From positions 1-60,000 of the forward strand of contig JAFLCS010000002.1 of NCBI GenBank assembly GCA_017302105.1: a stretch of DNA of 60,000 nucleotides. Direction: 5' to 3'. The translations under genes were made by a program, and so were the position numbers. Positions 45,220 to 53,607 of the stretch are shown piece after piece (positions within the stretch are counted from its first letter, which is position 1; each line of letters opens with the position of its first letter). The DNA comes from Caulobacterales bacterium. GTDB lineage: Bacteria; Pseudomonadota; Alphaproteobacteria; Caulobacterales; Caulobacteraceae. The notes below the pieces were generated by a model. It had not been told where the DNA came from and did no database searches. It worked only from the letters and a program-made list of their open reading frames with translations.

Positions 45220-45248
45220 GGGAATCCCAATCCTGGATTGGTTTTCCC
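45220..45248. promoter_or_regulatory. 29-base interrupted palindrome between the M23 and ydbH genes
   Basis: In the 334-base divergent gap (45100-45433) the perfect palindrome CCAATCC-T-GGATTGG (45227-45241) is flanked by GGGAA and TTCCC (45220-45224, 45244-45248), with a two-base mismatch between. It lies 121 bases upstream of the M23 start and 186 bases upstream of ydbH. It is suited to a dimeric regulator or a hairpin. No T-run follows on either side. The rest of the gap shows no gene. Confidence 0.4.
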
Positions 45249-45433
45249 GTCACCCGAGGGCGACACCGGGTCCTTGCAACAGGGAGCGTCGCATCACCCA
45301 CCAACCAATAGATTAACGTGCCATAGTGGTGCTTGGGACACGTTGTCGCGGGCTGTCTTGCAAAACGGGTGCCTTGTTGCGCGCGCCCGGGTTAGGACAT
45401 CAGAACGAAATCTGGTGGTAGAAGCGGGCCGAA

Positions 45434-48400
45434 GTGACCCAGGGCGACGACATCCCTCCGGCCCGACGCAGGGTTCGCGGATCGCGATTTGCGCGCGGCG
45501 CTTCCGCACGGTCGGTCCTGCTGATGGTGGTCGGGGCCGTTTTCCTGGTCGTCATCGCCTCGGCGCTGGTGGCCTATGCGGCCAGGCGGGAAATCGCACG
45601 CCAGGCCCTGACCGGGTGGCTTGAAGAGCGCGGCGTCCAGGCCGAGGTCCAGTTCGACCGGTTCGATCTGAACGGTCTGGTGGCGACGATGACGGCAGGG
45701 GACCCACAGAACCCCGATCTGGCCGTGGAGCGGGCCGAGGTGGACTATCACCTCGGGATGCCCTGGTCGGGCGGCTTTGCGGTTCGGCCGACGCAGATTC
45801 GCCTGATCGGCCCTCGCGTCCATGCCACCCTGGCCGACGGCCAGCTCAGCTTCGGTTCACTCGATCCCATCATCGAGGAACTGGGCCGGCGGCCGCCATC
45901 ACCGGACCAGGCCAGCTCGACCATCGAGATCGAGGACGGAGAGATCCATCTGACCACGACCCGGGGGGCCCTGGTGGCGCGAGCCGACGCGCGGATGGTC
46001 GATAGCCGGTTGGTCGAACTGGATGCGAGCTTTCCGCGGGCGCGCCTCGGCGACGACGACTTCACCCTGGACCTGCAACGGGCCGGCCTGGCGGTTCGTA
46101 CGCGGGGCAACCGGTCGAGCCTGGCCCTGGTCGGCGACATCAACGCCATCGAGGCAGCCGGGCTCGGCGCGACGGGCAGCAATATCCGGCTGACGGCCGA
46201 GATTCCCTATCCAGAAACTGATCGTCGCCGTGTTCATGGGCCGGTGGTGGCGCGCGTGCAGTCACGGTCCGATACCGCGCGCTGGCACGGGGGCGTGTCC
46301 CGCGGCCTGACCGTTGATGTGCGCTTCGACGGACGCGGTACCGGCTGGATCGAAGCCTTCGCCCTGCTGGGGGGACTGACCGGCCAGGTGACAGCCGACC
46401 AGATCACTGCCGGTGATACGCGGGTGTCCCGGGCGGCCCTGGTGCTGGATGGCGAGCGGGTGCGACTGCGCCGCCGTGAGGGCCTGGAATGGGCCTATCA
46501 AGGGGACGTGAGACTGGCCGCCGGCTCGGTGCGGCGCGACGGCCAGTCCGCTGAGGCGCTCGCCATCAATCTGTCCCGGTTCAGCGCGGCCGGGTCGGGC
46601 GACAGCACGCGGGGCCAAGGCCAGGTCGGCATCCGCGCCGGTGCCTTGCAGCAGGACGCGCTGAGCCTCACGGGTGTGACAGGGGCCTTCGATCTGACCA
46701 GTCGGCTGGGCGAGGGCGGCGAGACGCTCCTGACGGGCCATTTGAACGCCTCAGGCGGTGCCTGGCCCATCCTTGGGCAGGTCGGGGTCGCCGATGTGCC
46801 GGAGCAGGCCGCGCTGAAACGGGCCTTGCAGGCATTTTCGCTGGATGCCCCCGCGCTCACAATCCGGGCGGCAAACGACGGTACGCGCGTCAATCTGGAT
46901 CGATCCGCGCGACTTCAGACGCGGACTGGGGGCGAGGTCCTGATCTCGCCTGAAACCGGGCACCCGCTGTTTGCAGCCCGTCGCGATGGTGCGGGAGGTG
47001 GGGCCCTGACCCTCCAGGTCGCCGGCGGCGGCCTGCCTCAGGCCCGGGTCGATGTCCCAAACTATGACGTGGCGGACGGCGTGATCGTGGCGGCCCTGGA
47101 CGGAGAGGCCGCCCTGGACTTTGGCCTGGCCCGGGGACTGCGACTGGACACGCGTGGCCTGCTGCGGATCGGCGGCGGCCGGACGACCTTTTCGGCGGCG
47201 TCGTGTTTTCCGCTCAGGGCGCAGATGCTGGAGCTGGGTGACAATGACGTTACCGATGTGCAGGCCAGCGTCTGTCCGGGGCGGGGGCCAATGCTGACAA
47301 TCGCCAACGGCTGGCTGTTCGAGGGAGATGTCCGAAACCTCAGCGCCAACGCGCCGTTCCTCGGCATGGCGATGTCGGCTGTCTCGGGTCATGTCTCAGC
47401 TGCCGATGCCGGACAGGGCCTGGCCCTGACGGCCGCCATCGCCGACGGCCGTGTCGCGGACACCCAGCCCGAACCTCGGTTCCGCCCTCTGGGCGGGGCG
47501 GGTCAGGTCGGCCTCACCGGCGACAGCTGGTCCGGCACCATCCGTCTGCACGAGCCGACGCGGGGAAGTCGTATTGCGGATCTTGGTATCCAGCATTCCG
47601 GACGTACGGGGCAGGGGGGGCTGACCATCGATGCGACCGGGATTCGGTTCACGCCGGACGGTCTGCAGCCATCCCAGATCAGCGCCCTGCCGGCCGGGTT
47701 CGTGTCCAGCCCGGTCACCGGCCAGGTCGATTTCACCGGCGGATTCGACTGGACGGCCGACGGTAGCACCAGCCAGGGCCGGTTCTCGACGACCGGCCTG
47801 GATTTCGTCAGCCCGCTTGGGGCGGTCCAGCAGATGCGCGGTGAGATCCAGTTCCTGAGCCTGACTCCCCTGATTACGGCCGCCAACCAGCACATGACGA
47901 TCTCTCAGATCGACGCCTTCGTGCCGCTGACGGATGTGACCGTTGATCTGGGTCTGAACGAGGCCAGCCTGCGTATCGAGGGTACCCGCGTGGCGGTTGC
48001 GGGTGGCCATGTCACGCTGGAGCCGGCCAATGTCCCGTTTGACGCCGGTCAGTCCTGGGAAGGTGTGCTGGTGCTGGATCGGGTTCAGCTGGGCAGTCTG
48101 TTCGCGGCGTCCAGTTTCTCGGAGTCGGTCCAGCTCGATGCGGTGGTATCGGGACGGCTGCCCTTCATCTACGGCCCGAGTGGAATCACGATCGTCGCCG
48201 GCGAAGTGCACGCCGTCCAGCCGGGCCGCCTGTCGATCGCGCGTGCGGCCCTGACCGGCATGACGGCGGACATGACGGCCGGTGCCGACGGGGTCGATGA
48301 ACCCCTGCCGACCAACACCGTGCAGGACTTCGCCTATCAGGCGCTGGAGCACCTATGGTTCAATGAGCTGGACGCCGAGCTGGACAGTTTGCCTGGTGGC

Positions 48401-48631
48401 CGCCTGGGCGTGCTGTTCAACATCCATGGGCGGCACGATCCGCCGGTCGAACAGGAGATTCGCCTGGGCTGGATCGAGCTGGTGCGCCGCGATTTTCTGA
48501 ACCGGACCCTGCCGCTGCCGTCCGGCACCGAGATCAATCTGACGCTGGACACATCCTTCAACTTTGACCAACTGATAGCCGACCTGATGGAAATCCAGCG
48601 GGCCCGCAATGTGTCCGAAGGCAACCGATAG
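45434..48631 (+). CDS. ydbH: YdbH-family intermembrane lipid-transport protein (AsmA-like)
   Basis: A 1065-residue protein. One N-terminal helix (about 28-50) anchors it in the inner membrane; the rest is a very long beta-rich body of the AsmA-like/TamB superfamily. The YdbH-type C-terminal part ends with FAYQALEHLWFNELDAELDSL and GRLGVLFNIHGRHDPPVEQEIRLGW. Such proteins bridge the periplasm and carry phospholipid to the outer membrane, redundantly with TamB and YhdP. GTG 45434 starts it. YnbE and YdbL homologues follow, as in E. coli. Confidence 0.88.
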   Translation: MTQGDDIPPARRRVRGSRFARGASARSVLLMVVGAVFLVVIASALVAYAARREIARQALTGWLEERGVQAEVQFDRFDLNGLVATMTAGDPQNPDLAVERAEVDYHLGMPWSGGFAVRPTQIRLIGPRVHATLADGQLSFGSLDPIIEELGRRPPSPDQASSTIEIEDGEIHLTTTRGALVARADARMVDSRLVELDASFPRARLGDDDFTLDLQRAGLAVRTRGNRSSLALVGDINAIEAAGLGATGSNIRLTAEIPYPETDRRRVHGPVVARVQSRSDTARWHGGVSRGLTVDVRFDGRGTGWIEAFALLGGLTGQVTADQITAGDTRVSRAALVLDGERVRLRRREGLEWAYQGDVRLAAGSVRRDGQSAEALAINLSRFSAAGSGDSTRGQGQVGIRAGALQQDALSLTGVTGAFDLTSRLGEGGETLLTGHLNASGGAWPILGQVGVADVPEQAALKRALQAFSLDAPALTIRAANDGTRVNLDRSARLQTRTGGEVLISPETGHPLFAARRDGAGGGALTLQVAGGGLPQARVDVPNYDVADGVIVAALDGEAALDFGLARGLRLDTRGLLRIGGGRTTFSAASCFPLRAQMLELGDNDVTDVQASVCPGRGPMLTIANGWLFEGDVRNLSANAPFLGMAMSAVSGHVSAADAGQGLALTAAIADGRVADTQPEPRFRPLGGAGQVGLTGDSWSGTIRLHEPTRGSRIADLGIQHSGRTGQGGLTIDATGIRFTPDGLQPSQISALPAGFVSSPVTGQVDFTGGFDWTADGSTSQGRFSTTGLDFVSPLGAVQQMRGEIQFLSLTPLITAANQHMTISQIDAFVPLTDVTVDLGLNEASLRIEGTRVAVAGGHVTLEPANVPFDAGQSWEGVLVLDRVQLGSLFAASSFSESVQLDAVVSGRLPFIYGPSGITIVAGEVHAVQPGRLSIARAALTGMTADMTAGADGVDEPLPTNTVQDFAYQALEHLWFNELDAELDSLPGGRLGVLFNIHGRHDPPVEQEIRLGWIELVRRDFLNRTLPLPSGTEINLTLDTSFNFDQLIADLMEIQRARNVSEGNR

Positions 48632-48690
48632 CGTTCAGACCGCGTTCAGGCCCCATGGCCTTTAATCGCCCCTGACAGGAGACGAACGGC

Positions 48691-48876
48691 ATGACAAGAA
48701 CGGAAGCGGCGGTGGCCGGGGCCATCGCACTGGTTATGACGGGCGTTGCCTGCACGCCGACTGTTCGGGTCCAGGTGGACCCGATCACCATCTACGCCAA
48801 GCTGGATGCGGATGTCCGAATCCGGCTTGACCAGGAAGTGCGCGACCTCATCGCGCAAAACCCCGACCTGTTCTGA
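48691..48876 (+). CDS. ynbE: YnbE-family small outer-membrane lipoprotein
   Basis: A 61-residue lipoprotein with lipobox GVAC (Cys21) and the YnbE signature PTVRVQVDPITIYAKLDADVRIRLDQEV. In E. coli YnbE forms a beta-strand stack on the outer-membrane end of YdbH. It lies 59 bases after ydbH behind GACAGGAGACG and 13 bases before ydbL. Confidence 0.92.
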   Translation: MTRTEAAVAGAIALVMTGVACTPTVRVQVDPITIYAKLDADVRIRLDQEVRDLIAQNPDLF

Positions 48877-48889
48877 GGAGGAGGTCACC

Positions 48890-49282
48890 ATGATGAAGCG
48901 TTTCAACCCCACCCTCGCTGCCGCTGTTGCCGTTATCGGCTTGGCCGCCGCCGCCGCTGTGCCGACCTTCGCCAGCGCCGCCGCCACCGTGATGTCGCGC
49001 CAGGACGCCCGCGCGGTCGTGAACCAGGCCAAGGCCGACGGGATCATCGGCGAAATGTCGGACGGATATGTCGGGGTCCGCCTGGAAGCCCGCATGACCC
49101 CGGCGATCCGCGCCGCCATGGGCGAGATGAACGCCGGTCGCGCCGAACTCTACCGCCAGGCCGGTCAATCGACCGGGACAACGGCCGCCGCCGCCGGGGC
49201 ATCTTCCTACCAGCAGCGGTTCAGCAGCATCCCCGCCGGGCAGTGGTATCGCGACGACGCAGGGACCTGGCGCCAGCGCTAG
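48890..49282 (+). CDS. ydbL: YdbL-family periplasmic protein (DUF1318)
   Basis: A 130-residue periplasmic protein: Sec signal (about 1-30, ending ASAA) and the DUF1318 domain with VNQAKADGIIGEMSDGYVGVRLEA, then a Gln/Arg-rich C-terminus (WYRDDAGTWRQR). In E. coli YdbL tunes YdbH-YnbE complex formation. GAGGAGG precedes the start. The frame also runs upstream over the ynbE gene, but the signal peptide and ribosome-binding site mark the real start. Confidence 0.9.
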   Translation: MMKRFNPTLAAAVAVIGLAAAAAVPTFASAAATVMSRQDARAVVNQAKADGIIGEMSDGYVGVRLEARMTPAIRAAMGEMNAGRAELYRQAGQSTGTTAAAAGASSYQQRFSSIPAGQWYRDDAGTWRQR

Positions 49283-49289
49283 ACGGGCG

Positions 49290-50036
49290 TCAGAGGCCGC
49301 GCGCCTCACCGACAACCTGAATCAGGCGCTCCAGATCCTGTGGGCGCGACAGGCGGTGATCGCCGTCCTTAATGAGGGAAAAGACGACGTCGTCACTCTC
49401 GATCCCCTCGGCCAGCGCCAGCGCGTGCCGCCATGGAACCGGCTCATCAAGCTGGCCCTGCAGAATACGAACCGGCACCTGGATCGCGACGGGCCCGTCC
49501 AGCAGGCTCCAGTTTCGGGCGTCATCGAAGAACGTCCGTGTCAGGTCATAGGGACCGTCGAAGTCGTCGGTGACGGTGTGGACGCCCGTTTGCATGATGT
49601 CGTGGCGCGCCTGGTCGCTCAGGTTTGGCCACATCAGCCGATGGGCAAAGTCCGCCGCCGGCGCGATCAGCACCAGCGCGCTTACCCGGCGCGGGCGCGC
49701 CACCGCCGCCAGGCCGGCAACCCAGCCCCCCATGGAAGAGCCGACCAGCACGATCGGGCCGTCGATCCCGTCGATCAGGGCGATCAGATCCTCACGCCAA
49801 CGTCCGATGGTGGCGGCGTGCCAGTCGCCGGACGAGGCCCCATGCGCGAAATGGTCATAGCGCAGATAGGACCAGCCCTGGGCCAGGGCGGCTTCGGCCA
49901 GGGCCCTGGATTTCGTCCCACCCATGTCTGAGCGCCAGCCCCCGACCCACAGGATCGTCGGGCCCTGACCGGCCACCCGTCGCCAGGCCAGACGCTCGCC
50001 GTCGGGGCGCTCAAGAAAGCCGGAGGTTTCAGTCAT
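49290..50036 (-). CDS. alpha/beta hydrolase
   Basis: A 248-residue hydrolase of the ABHD10/palmitoyl-thioesterase-like type. Nucleophile Ser101 is in VLVGSSMGGWVA, the acid is probably the Asp of LQGQLDEPVPW, and the catalytic His is in KDGDHRLSRPQD. The oxyanion region is LWVGGWRSDMGG. No signal peptide, so cytosolic. The two starts of this gene and the GT4 gene lie 14 bases apart in divergent orientation, leaving hardly any room for promoters. Confidence 0.9.
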   Translation of the reverse strand: MTETSGFLERPDGERLAWRRVAGQGPTILWVGGWRSDMGGTKSRALAEAALAQGWSYLRYDHFAHGASSGDWHAATIGRWREDLIALIDGIDGPIVLVGSSMGGWVAGLAAVARPRRVSALVLIAPAADFAHRLMWPNLSDQARHDIMQTGVHTVTDDFDGPYDLTRTFFDDARNWSLLDGPVAIQVPVRILQGQLDEPVPWRHALALAEGIESDDVVFSLIKDGDHRLSRPQDLERLIQVVGEARGL

Positions 50037-50050
50037 GGCGACGATCCATT

Positions 50051-51238
50051 ATGTCAGTGTCCGTGATTTCCCTGCCCCGAGACTTTGTTCTGCTGCAAGT
50101 GGTCCCTGAACTCGAGGCGGGCGGGGTCGAGCGCACGGCGGTCGATATTTCGCGCGCGGTTGTGGAGGCCGGCGCAACCTCGCTGATCGCCTCGGCCGGC
50201 GGGCGTATGGAGATGGAGCTGACCGCGCACGGGGGCGAACTGATCCGGATGCCGGTGCAGTCCAAGAACCCCGTGACGATCGCTGCCAATCTGGGGCGAC
50301 TCTACCGACTGATCCGCGCGCGCAAGGTGGGCCTCGTTCACGTGCGTTCGCGCGCCCCGGCCCTGTCGGCCTTGCCAGCGGCGCGGCTCGCAGGCGTGCC
50401 GGCGCTGACGACCTATCACGGCGTCTATAATGCGAAGTCGGCCCTGAAGCGGGCCTATAACGGCGTCATGACGAAGGGACGCCATGTCATCGCCAACTCG
50501 GATTTCACCCGCCGCCATGTGCTGGAGACCTATGGTCTGGACCCCCGCCAGGTGACTGCGGTGGCACGTGGCAGCGATCTGAGGTGGTTCGATCCGGATT
50601 CGGTGACCGAAGAGCGACGGCAGAAGGCCCGGGCCTACTTCGGGCTGGCGGCGGATGACAAACGCACGGTTTTCCTGCTGGCGGGGCGTCTGACGCGATG
50701 GAAAGGCCAGTTGCTGGCGGTTGAAGCGGCCCAAAGGTTGCGGGATGTCGGACGCCGGGACTTCGTGCTGGTCATGGTTGGTGACGATCAGGGGCGTCTC
50801 GGCTACCGCGCCGAGATCGAGCGGGCCGTAGCCTCGGCCGATCTCGACGACTGCGTGGCCGTTGCAGGTCATTTCACCGATATGCCGGCCGCCTGGCTGG
50901 TGTCGGATGTGGCCGTGGTGCCGTCACTGGACCCCGAGGCCTTCGGCCGAACGGCCGTGGAGCCGCAGTTGATGGGGCGTCCAGTCGTCGTCGCCGCCCA
51001 CGGAGCTCCTGTCGATACCGTCGTCGATGACGAGACGGGGTGGCTGTTTCGGCCGGGTGATGCCGAGGATCTGGCGCGCCGGATGGCTCAGGCCCTGGAC
51101 GCTGGCTCCGAGCGTCGCCGTCAGATGGGCGAGGTCGGACAGGCGCGTGCGCGCGAACTCTATTCGCAGGAGGCCATGGTCGAAGGCACGTTCGGCGTTT
51201 ACGCCCAGGTGCTGGAAGAGGTCTGGGCGCAGGGATAG
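50051..51238 (+). CDS. GT4-family glycosyltransferase
   Basis: A 395-residue retaining glycosyltransferase. N-terminal acceptor domain with VVPELEAGGVERTAVDISRAVVEAGATSLIAS; C-terminal donor domain with LAGRLTRWKGQLLAVEA, the EX7E motif in DPEAFGRTAVEPQLMGRPVVVAAHGAP. It is likely to act in LPS core or surface-polysaccharide assembly. The ATG 50051 follows a poor ribosome-binding site but marks the domain start. It is grouped with DUF6165 and a GT9 gene. Confidence 0.9.
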   Translation: MSVSVISLPRDFVLLQVVPELEAGGVERTAVDISRAVVEAGATSLIASAGGRMEMELTAHGGELIRMPVQSKNPVTIAANLGRLYRLIRARKVGLVHVRSRAPALSALPAARLAGVPALTTYHGVYNAKSALKRAYNGVMTKGRHVIANSDFTRRHVLETYGLDPRQVTAVARGSDLRWFDPDSVTEERRQKARAYFGLAADDKRTVFLLAGRLTRWKGQLLAVEAAQRLRDVGRRDFVLVMVGDDQGRLGYRAEIERAVASADLDDCVAVAGHFTDMPAAWLVSDVAVVPSLDPEAFGRTAVEPQLMGRPVVVAAHGAPVDTVVDDETGWLFRPGDAEDLARRMAQALDAGSERRRQMGEVGQARARELYSQEAMVEGTFGVYAQVLEEVWAQG

Positions 51239-51247
51239 GGTCTGGTC

Positions 51248-51625
51248 ATGGAAATCCTGGTGCCCGTGTCCGTGGGCGAACTGATCGACAAAATCACGAT
51301 CCTGCGCATCAAGGCGCGCAGGGTTTCCGATCCGGCCAAGCTGGCAAACGTCCGCCATGAACTGGCCCGCCTGGAGGTCGCCGCCGACGGCCTGCCGCAG
51401 GACGAGGCCTTTCTCGATCTGGTGGCCGAGCTGGAAGCCATCAACGCCACCCTCTGGGACATTGAAGATCTCAAGCGCGACCATGAGAAACAGGGCCGGT
51501 TCGATGCGGCCTTCATTGATCTGGCGCGGCAGGTCTATCTAAAGAATGACCAGCGGGCGGCCCTCAAGAGGGCGCTCAGCCTACGCGCCGGCTCTTCGAT
51601 CATCGAGGAAAAGTCCTATGGCTGA
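51248..51625 (+). CDS. DUF6165-family protein
   Basis: A 125-residue soluble helical protein starting MEILVPVSVGELIDKITILRIKARR, then LARLEVAADGLPQDEAFLDLVAELEAINATLWDIEDL. Such proteins recur beside LPS glycosyltransferases, but their function is unknown. It overlaps the GT9 start by eight bases, so the two are coupled. Charged heptads suggest coiled-coil contacts, perhaps with the neighbouring transferases. Confidence 0.85.
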   Translation: MEILVPVSVGELIDKITILRIKARRVSDPAKLANVRHELARLEVAADGLPQDEAFLDLVAELEAINATLWDIEDLKRDHEKQGRFDAAFIDLARQVYLKNDQRAALKRALSLRAGSSIIEEKSYG

Positions 51626-52610
51626 CGCGCCCAGGCGGGCGCGTCGCAGCCTGTTCATCACCAATACCCGAATCGGGGACGCGGTGCTGACGACCGGCCT
51701 GCTCAACGTCCTGCACGAGCAGGACCGCGATGTGCTCTGGACGGTCGTGGCAGGACCGGTCGCGACGCCGATCTTCGAGGAAACCCCCTTTGTCGAGCGG
51801 GTCATTCCGTTGCGAAAGATCCGATTCTCTCTGCACTGGGCGATACTGTGGGCGCAGTTGGTGTCGACGGGTTGGGAGACGGTGGTGGATCTTCGTGGGT
51901 CCGCCATCTCGCGGCTGCTGCCGGCGCGCCGTCGCTTCGTGCGGCGTTCCGTTCGGGCCGATCACCGCCACAAGGTCGTTCAGGCCGCCTCGGTTATCGG
52001 TCAGGAGGCCGAACCCCCGGCCCCGCGACTCCACATCGCGTCGGCGACCCGAGTCGCCATGCGGACACGGCTGCCTTCGGCCCCGATCCTGGCGTTGTCG
52101 CCCTCGGCCAATCGTGTGGGAAAGACCTGGCCCCTTGGGCGTTACATTGAGCTGGTGGACCGGCTGACCGGATCAGGCGGGCCGCTGGCGGGCTGGAGTG
52201 TCGCGGTGCTGGGCGGTGCCGATGAGGCCCCGGCCGCCGCGCGCCTGGTCGCGGCGCTGCCGGGACGTGATGTGCGCGACTTCTCGGGTGAGCCGCTGCC
52301 GGCCACGGCGGCCCTGCTCGAACAGGCCGGCCTGTTCGTCGGCAATGACTCGGGACTGATGCACATGGCTGCTGCCGTCGGCTGTCCGGTGGCGGCCCTG
52401 TTCGGACCGACGGACGAGCGTCTCTACGGCCCGTGGACGGCCAATCGACGGATCATCCGGGCCATGGCGGAGGTCGTGACCTTTGGCCCGACGTCGCGCA
52501 CCGTCTCGGAGACGCAGAGCCAGATGCTGGGGATTACGGTCGACCAGGCCGTTGAAGCGATCACGGATCTGGCGACCCGCTTGCCAGACAGGGGCTTGAG
52601 GCCCATATAG
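51618..52610 (+). CDS. GT9-family glycosyltransferase (heptosyltransferase-like)
   Basis: A 330-residue two-domain glycosyltransferase: LFITNTRIGDAVLTTGLLNVL at the start, LSPSANRVGKTWPLGRYIELVDRL for the nucleotide-sugar side, and the closing GT9 motif GNDSGLMHMAAAVGCPVAALFGPTDERLYGPW. It probably adds a heptose or similar sugar to the LPS core. The ATG 51618 lies inside the end of the DUF6165 gene. It closes the transferase group. Confidence 0.9.
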   Translation: MADAPRRARRSLFITNTRIGDAVLTTGLLNVLHEQDRDVLWTVVAGPVATPIFEETPFVERVIPLRKIRFSLHWAILWAQLVSTGWETVVDLRGSAISRLLPARRRFVRRSVRADHRHKVVQAASVIGQEAEPPAPRLHIASATRVAMRTRLPSAPILALSPSANRVGKTWPLGRYIELVDRLTGSGGPLAGWSVAVLGGADEAPAAARLVAALPGRDVRDFSGEPLPATAALLEQAGLFVGNDSGLMHMAAAVGCPVAALFGPTDERLYGPWTANRRIIRAMAEVVTFGPTSRTVSETQSQMLGITVDQAVEAITDLATRLPDRGLRPI

Positions 52611-52697
52611 GTCAGGCCCGGGCCAGCTCGATGTGCGCCTTTTTCGCGCGTCCGCTGCTCAGGCCATCTTTTTGAACGACCAAAGGAGTCGACGCCT

Positions 52698-53231
52698 ATT
52701 CGCCGCCCCATGCAGACGCCCCCCGTCAAGGACGGACCGCGCACCAACCAAGACATTCGCGTTCCCCGCGTTCTTCTGATCGATCAGAATGGCGAGAAAC
52801 AGGGTGAAATGCCTACCTCTGCCGCACTCGAAGCCGCCGAGGAGGCCGGACTTGATCTCGTCGAGATCGTCCCGAACGCCAATCCGCCGGTCTGCAAGAT
52901 CATGGATTATGGCAAGTTCCGCTTCCAGGAGCAGAAGAAGAAGAACGAGGCGCGCAAGCGGCAGAAGGTCGTCGAGCTGAAGGAAATCAAGCTCCGGCCC
53001 AACATCGACACCCACGACTATGAAGTGAAGGCCAAGGCCATGCATCGCTTCTTCGAGGCGGGCGACAAGGTCAAGGTCACCCTACGTTTCCGCGGCCGCG
53101 AGATGGCCCACCCCGAGCTGGGCATGAAGTTGCTGCTCAAGGTCAAGGAAGACTTCGATGAGGTCGCCAAGGTCGAATACGAGCCGAAGATGGAAGGCCG
53201 TCAAATGATCATGATCCTGGCCCCGCGCTAG
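52698..53231 (+). CDS. infC: translation initiation factor IF-3 with ATT start codon
   Basis: A 177-residue IF-3: N-domain with [20 protein letters not shown], linker, and C-domain with [49 protein letters not shown] (52682-52688) lies 9 bases before an ATT at 52698 which is in frame with the ATG at 52710 and yields the extra residues MRRP, the common alphaproteobacterial IF-3 N-terminus. The ATG alone lies 21 bases from the ribosome-binding site. AUU starts on infC are known from E. coli and let IF-3 repress its own translation. Confidence 0.93.
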   Translation: MRRPMQTPPVKDGPRTNQDIRVPRVLLIDQNGEKQGEMPTSAALEAAEEAGLDLVEIVPNANPPVCKIMDYGKFRFQEQKKKNEARKRQKVVELKEIKLRPNIDTHDYEVKAKAMHRFFEAGDKVKVTLRFRGREMAHPELGMKLLLKVKEDFDEVAKVEYEPKMEGRQMIMILAPR

Positions 53232-53254
53232 GACCGGCCATCAAGCTGAACTGG

Positions 53255-53292
53255 AAACGCCGCGTGCCCTCAAGGGCCGCGGCGTTTATCTT
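53255..53292 (+). terminator. intrinsic terminator of infC
   Basis: AAACGCCGCG (53255-53264) pairs with CGCGGCGTTT (53278-53287), extended inward by GCCC-TCAA-GGGC with one bulged T. It is followed by ATCTT. It lies 24 bases after the infC stop. Confidence 0.75.
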
Positions 53293-53308
53293 GCCTGCCC
53301 CCCACCCT

Positions 53309-53414
53309 CGTCACCCTCGGGCTCGACCGGAAGGTCGGACCAGCCGCTGCTGGACCTCTCCTGACAATGCGCTCATCCCGCCGTCTGATCCTCGGGTCGA
53401 GCCCGAGGATGACG
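53309..53414. repeat. REP-like inverted repeat element
   Basis: CGTCACCCTCGGGCTCGACC at 53309-53328 is repeated in reverse complement at 53395-53414 with one mismatch. The right arm is itself a stem-loop: ATCCTCGGG-TCGAG-CCCGAGGAT. Short CGTCATCCTCGGG-type palindromes of this kind are scattered between genes in Caulobacteraceae, as far as I know. It lies in the 376-base gap between infC and the helicase gene. I see no transposase. Confidence 0.65.
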
Positions 53415-53440
53415 AAGGTAGAGATCGCCAAACGTGGTTA

Positions 53441-53493
53441 ATCGTCGTTAAGATACAATATCTTGTAGGGAACGAACCCCGAACCGGGGCGTG
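53441..53493 (+). promoter_or_regulatory. palindrome-rich upstream region of the helicase gene
   Basis: An AT-rich stretch in otherwise GC-rich sequence holds TTAA-TCGTCG-TTAA, the hairpin AAGATA-CAA-TATCTT (53450-53464) and a CCCCG-AAC-CGGGG stem. GGAAC (53469-53473) and CGTG (53490-53493) are 16 bases apart, a near match to the EcfG promoter. The likely role is a promoter and operator for the helicase gene, but no single element is decisive. Confidence 0.35.
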
Positions 53494-53607
53494 TCAGTGA
53501 TTCGGTCCTGATTCGTTTCGCGCCTGTTCCGCGCCGAACCGCTCCGGCGTTTACCAATTCGGCTGAAGCGCTTGCCTGACGGCGCGATGCTCGCCACCTT
53601 CAGTCCC

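Noticed and set aside
53437-53452. A CtrA box (TTAA-N7-TTAA) upstream of the helicase gene
   Set aside because: The spacing is six bases rather than seven and the flanking bases do not fit the full consensus. It is listed only as part of a regulatory region.
53469-53493. A second EcfG promoter before the helicase gene
   Set aside because: The -10 element is CGTG, not CGTT, and the distance to the likely start is more than 110 bases. It is a weak near match.
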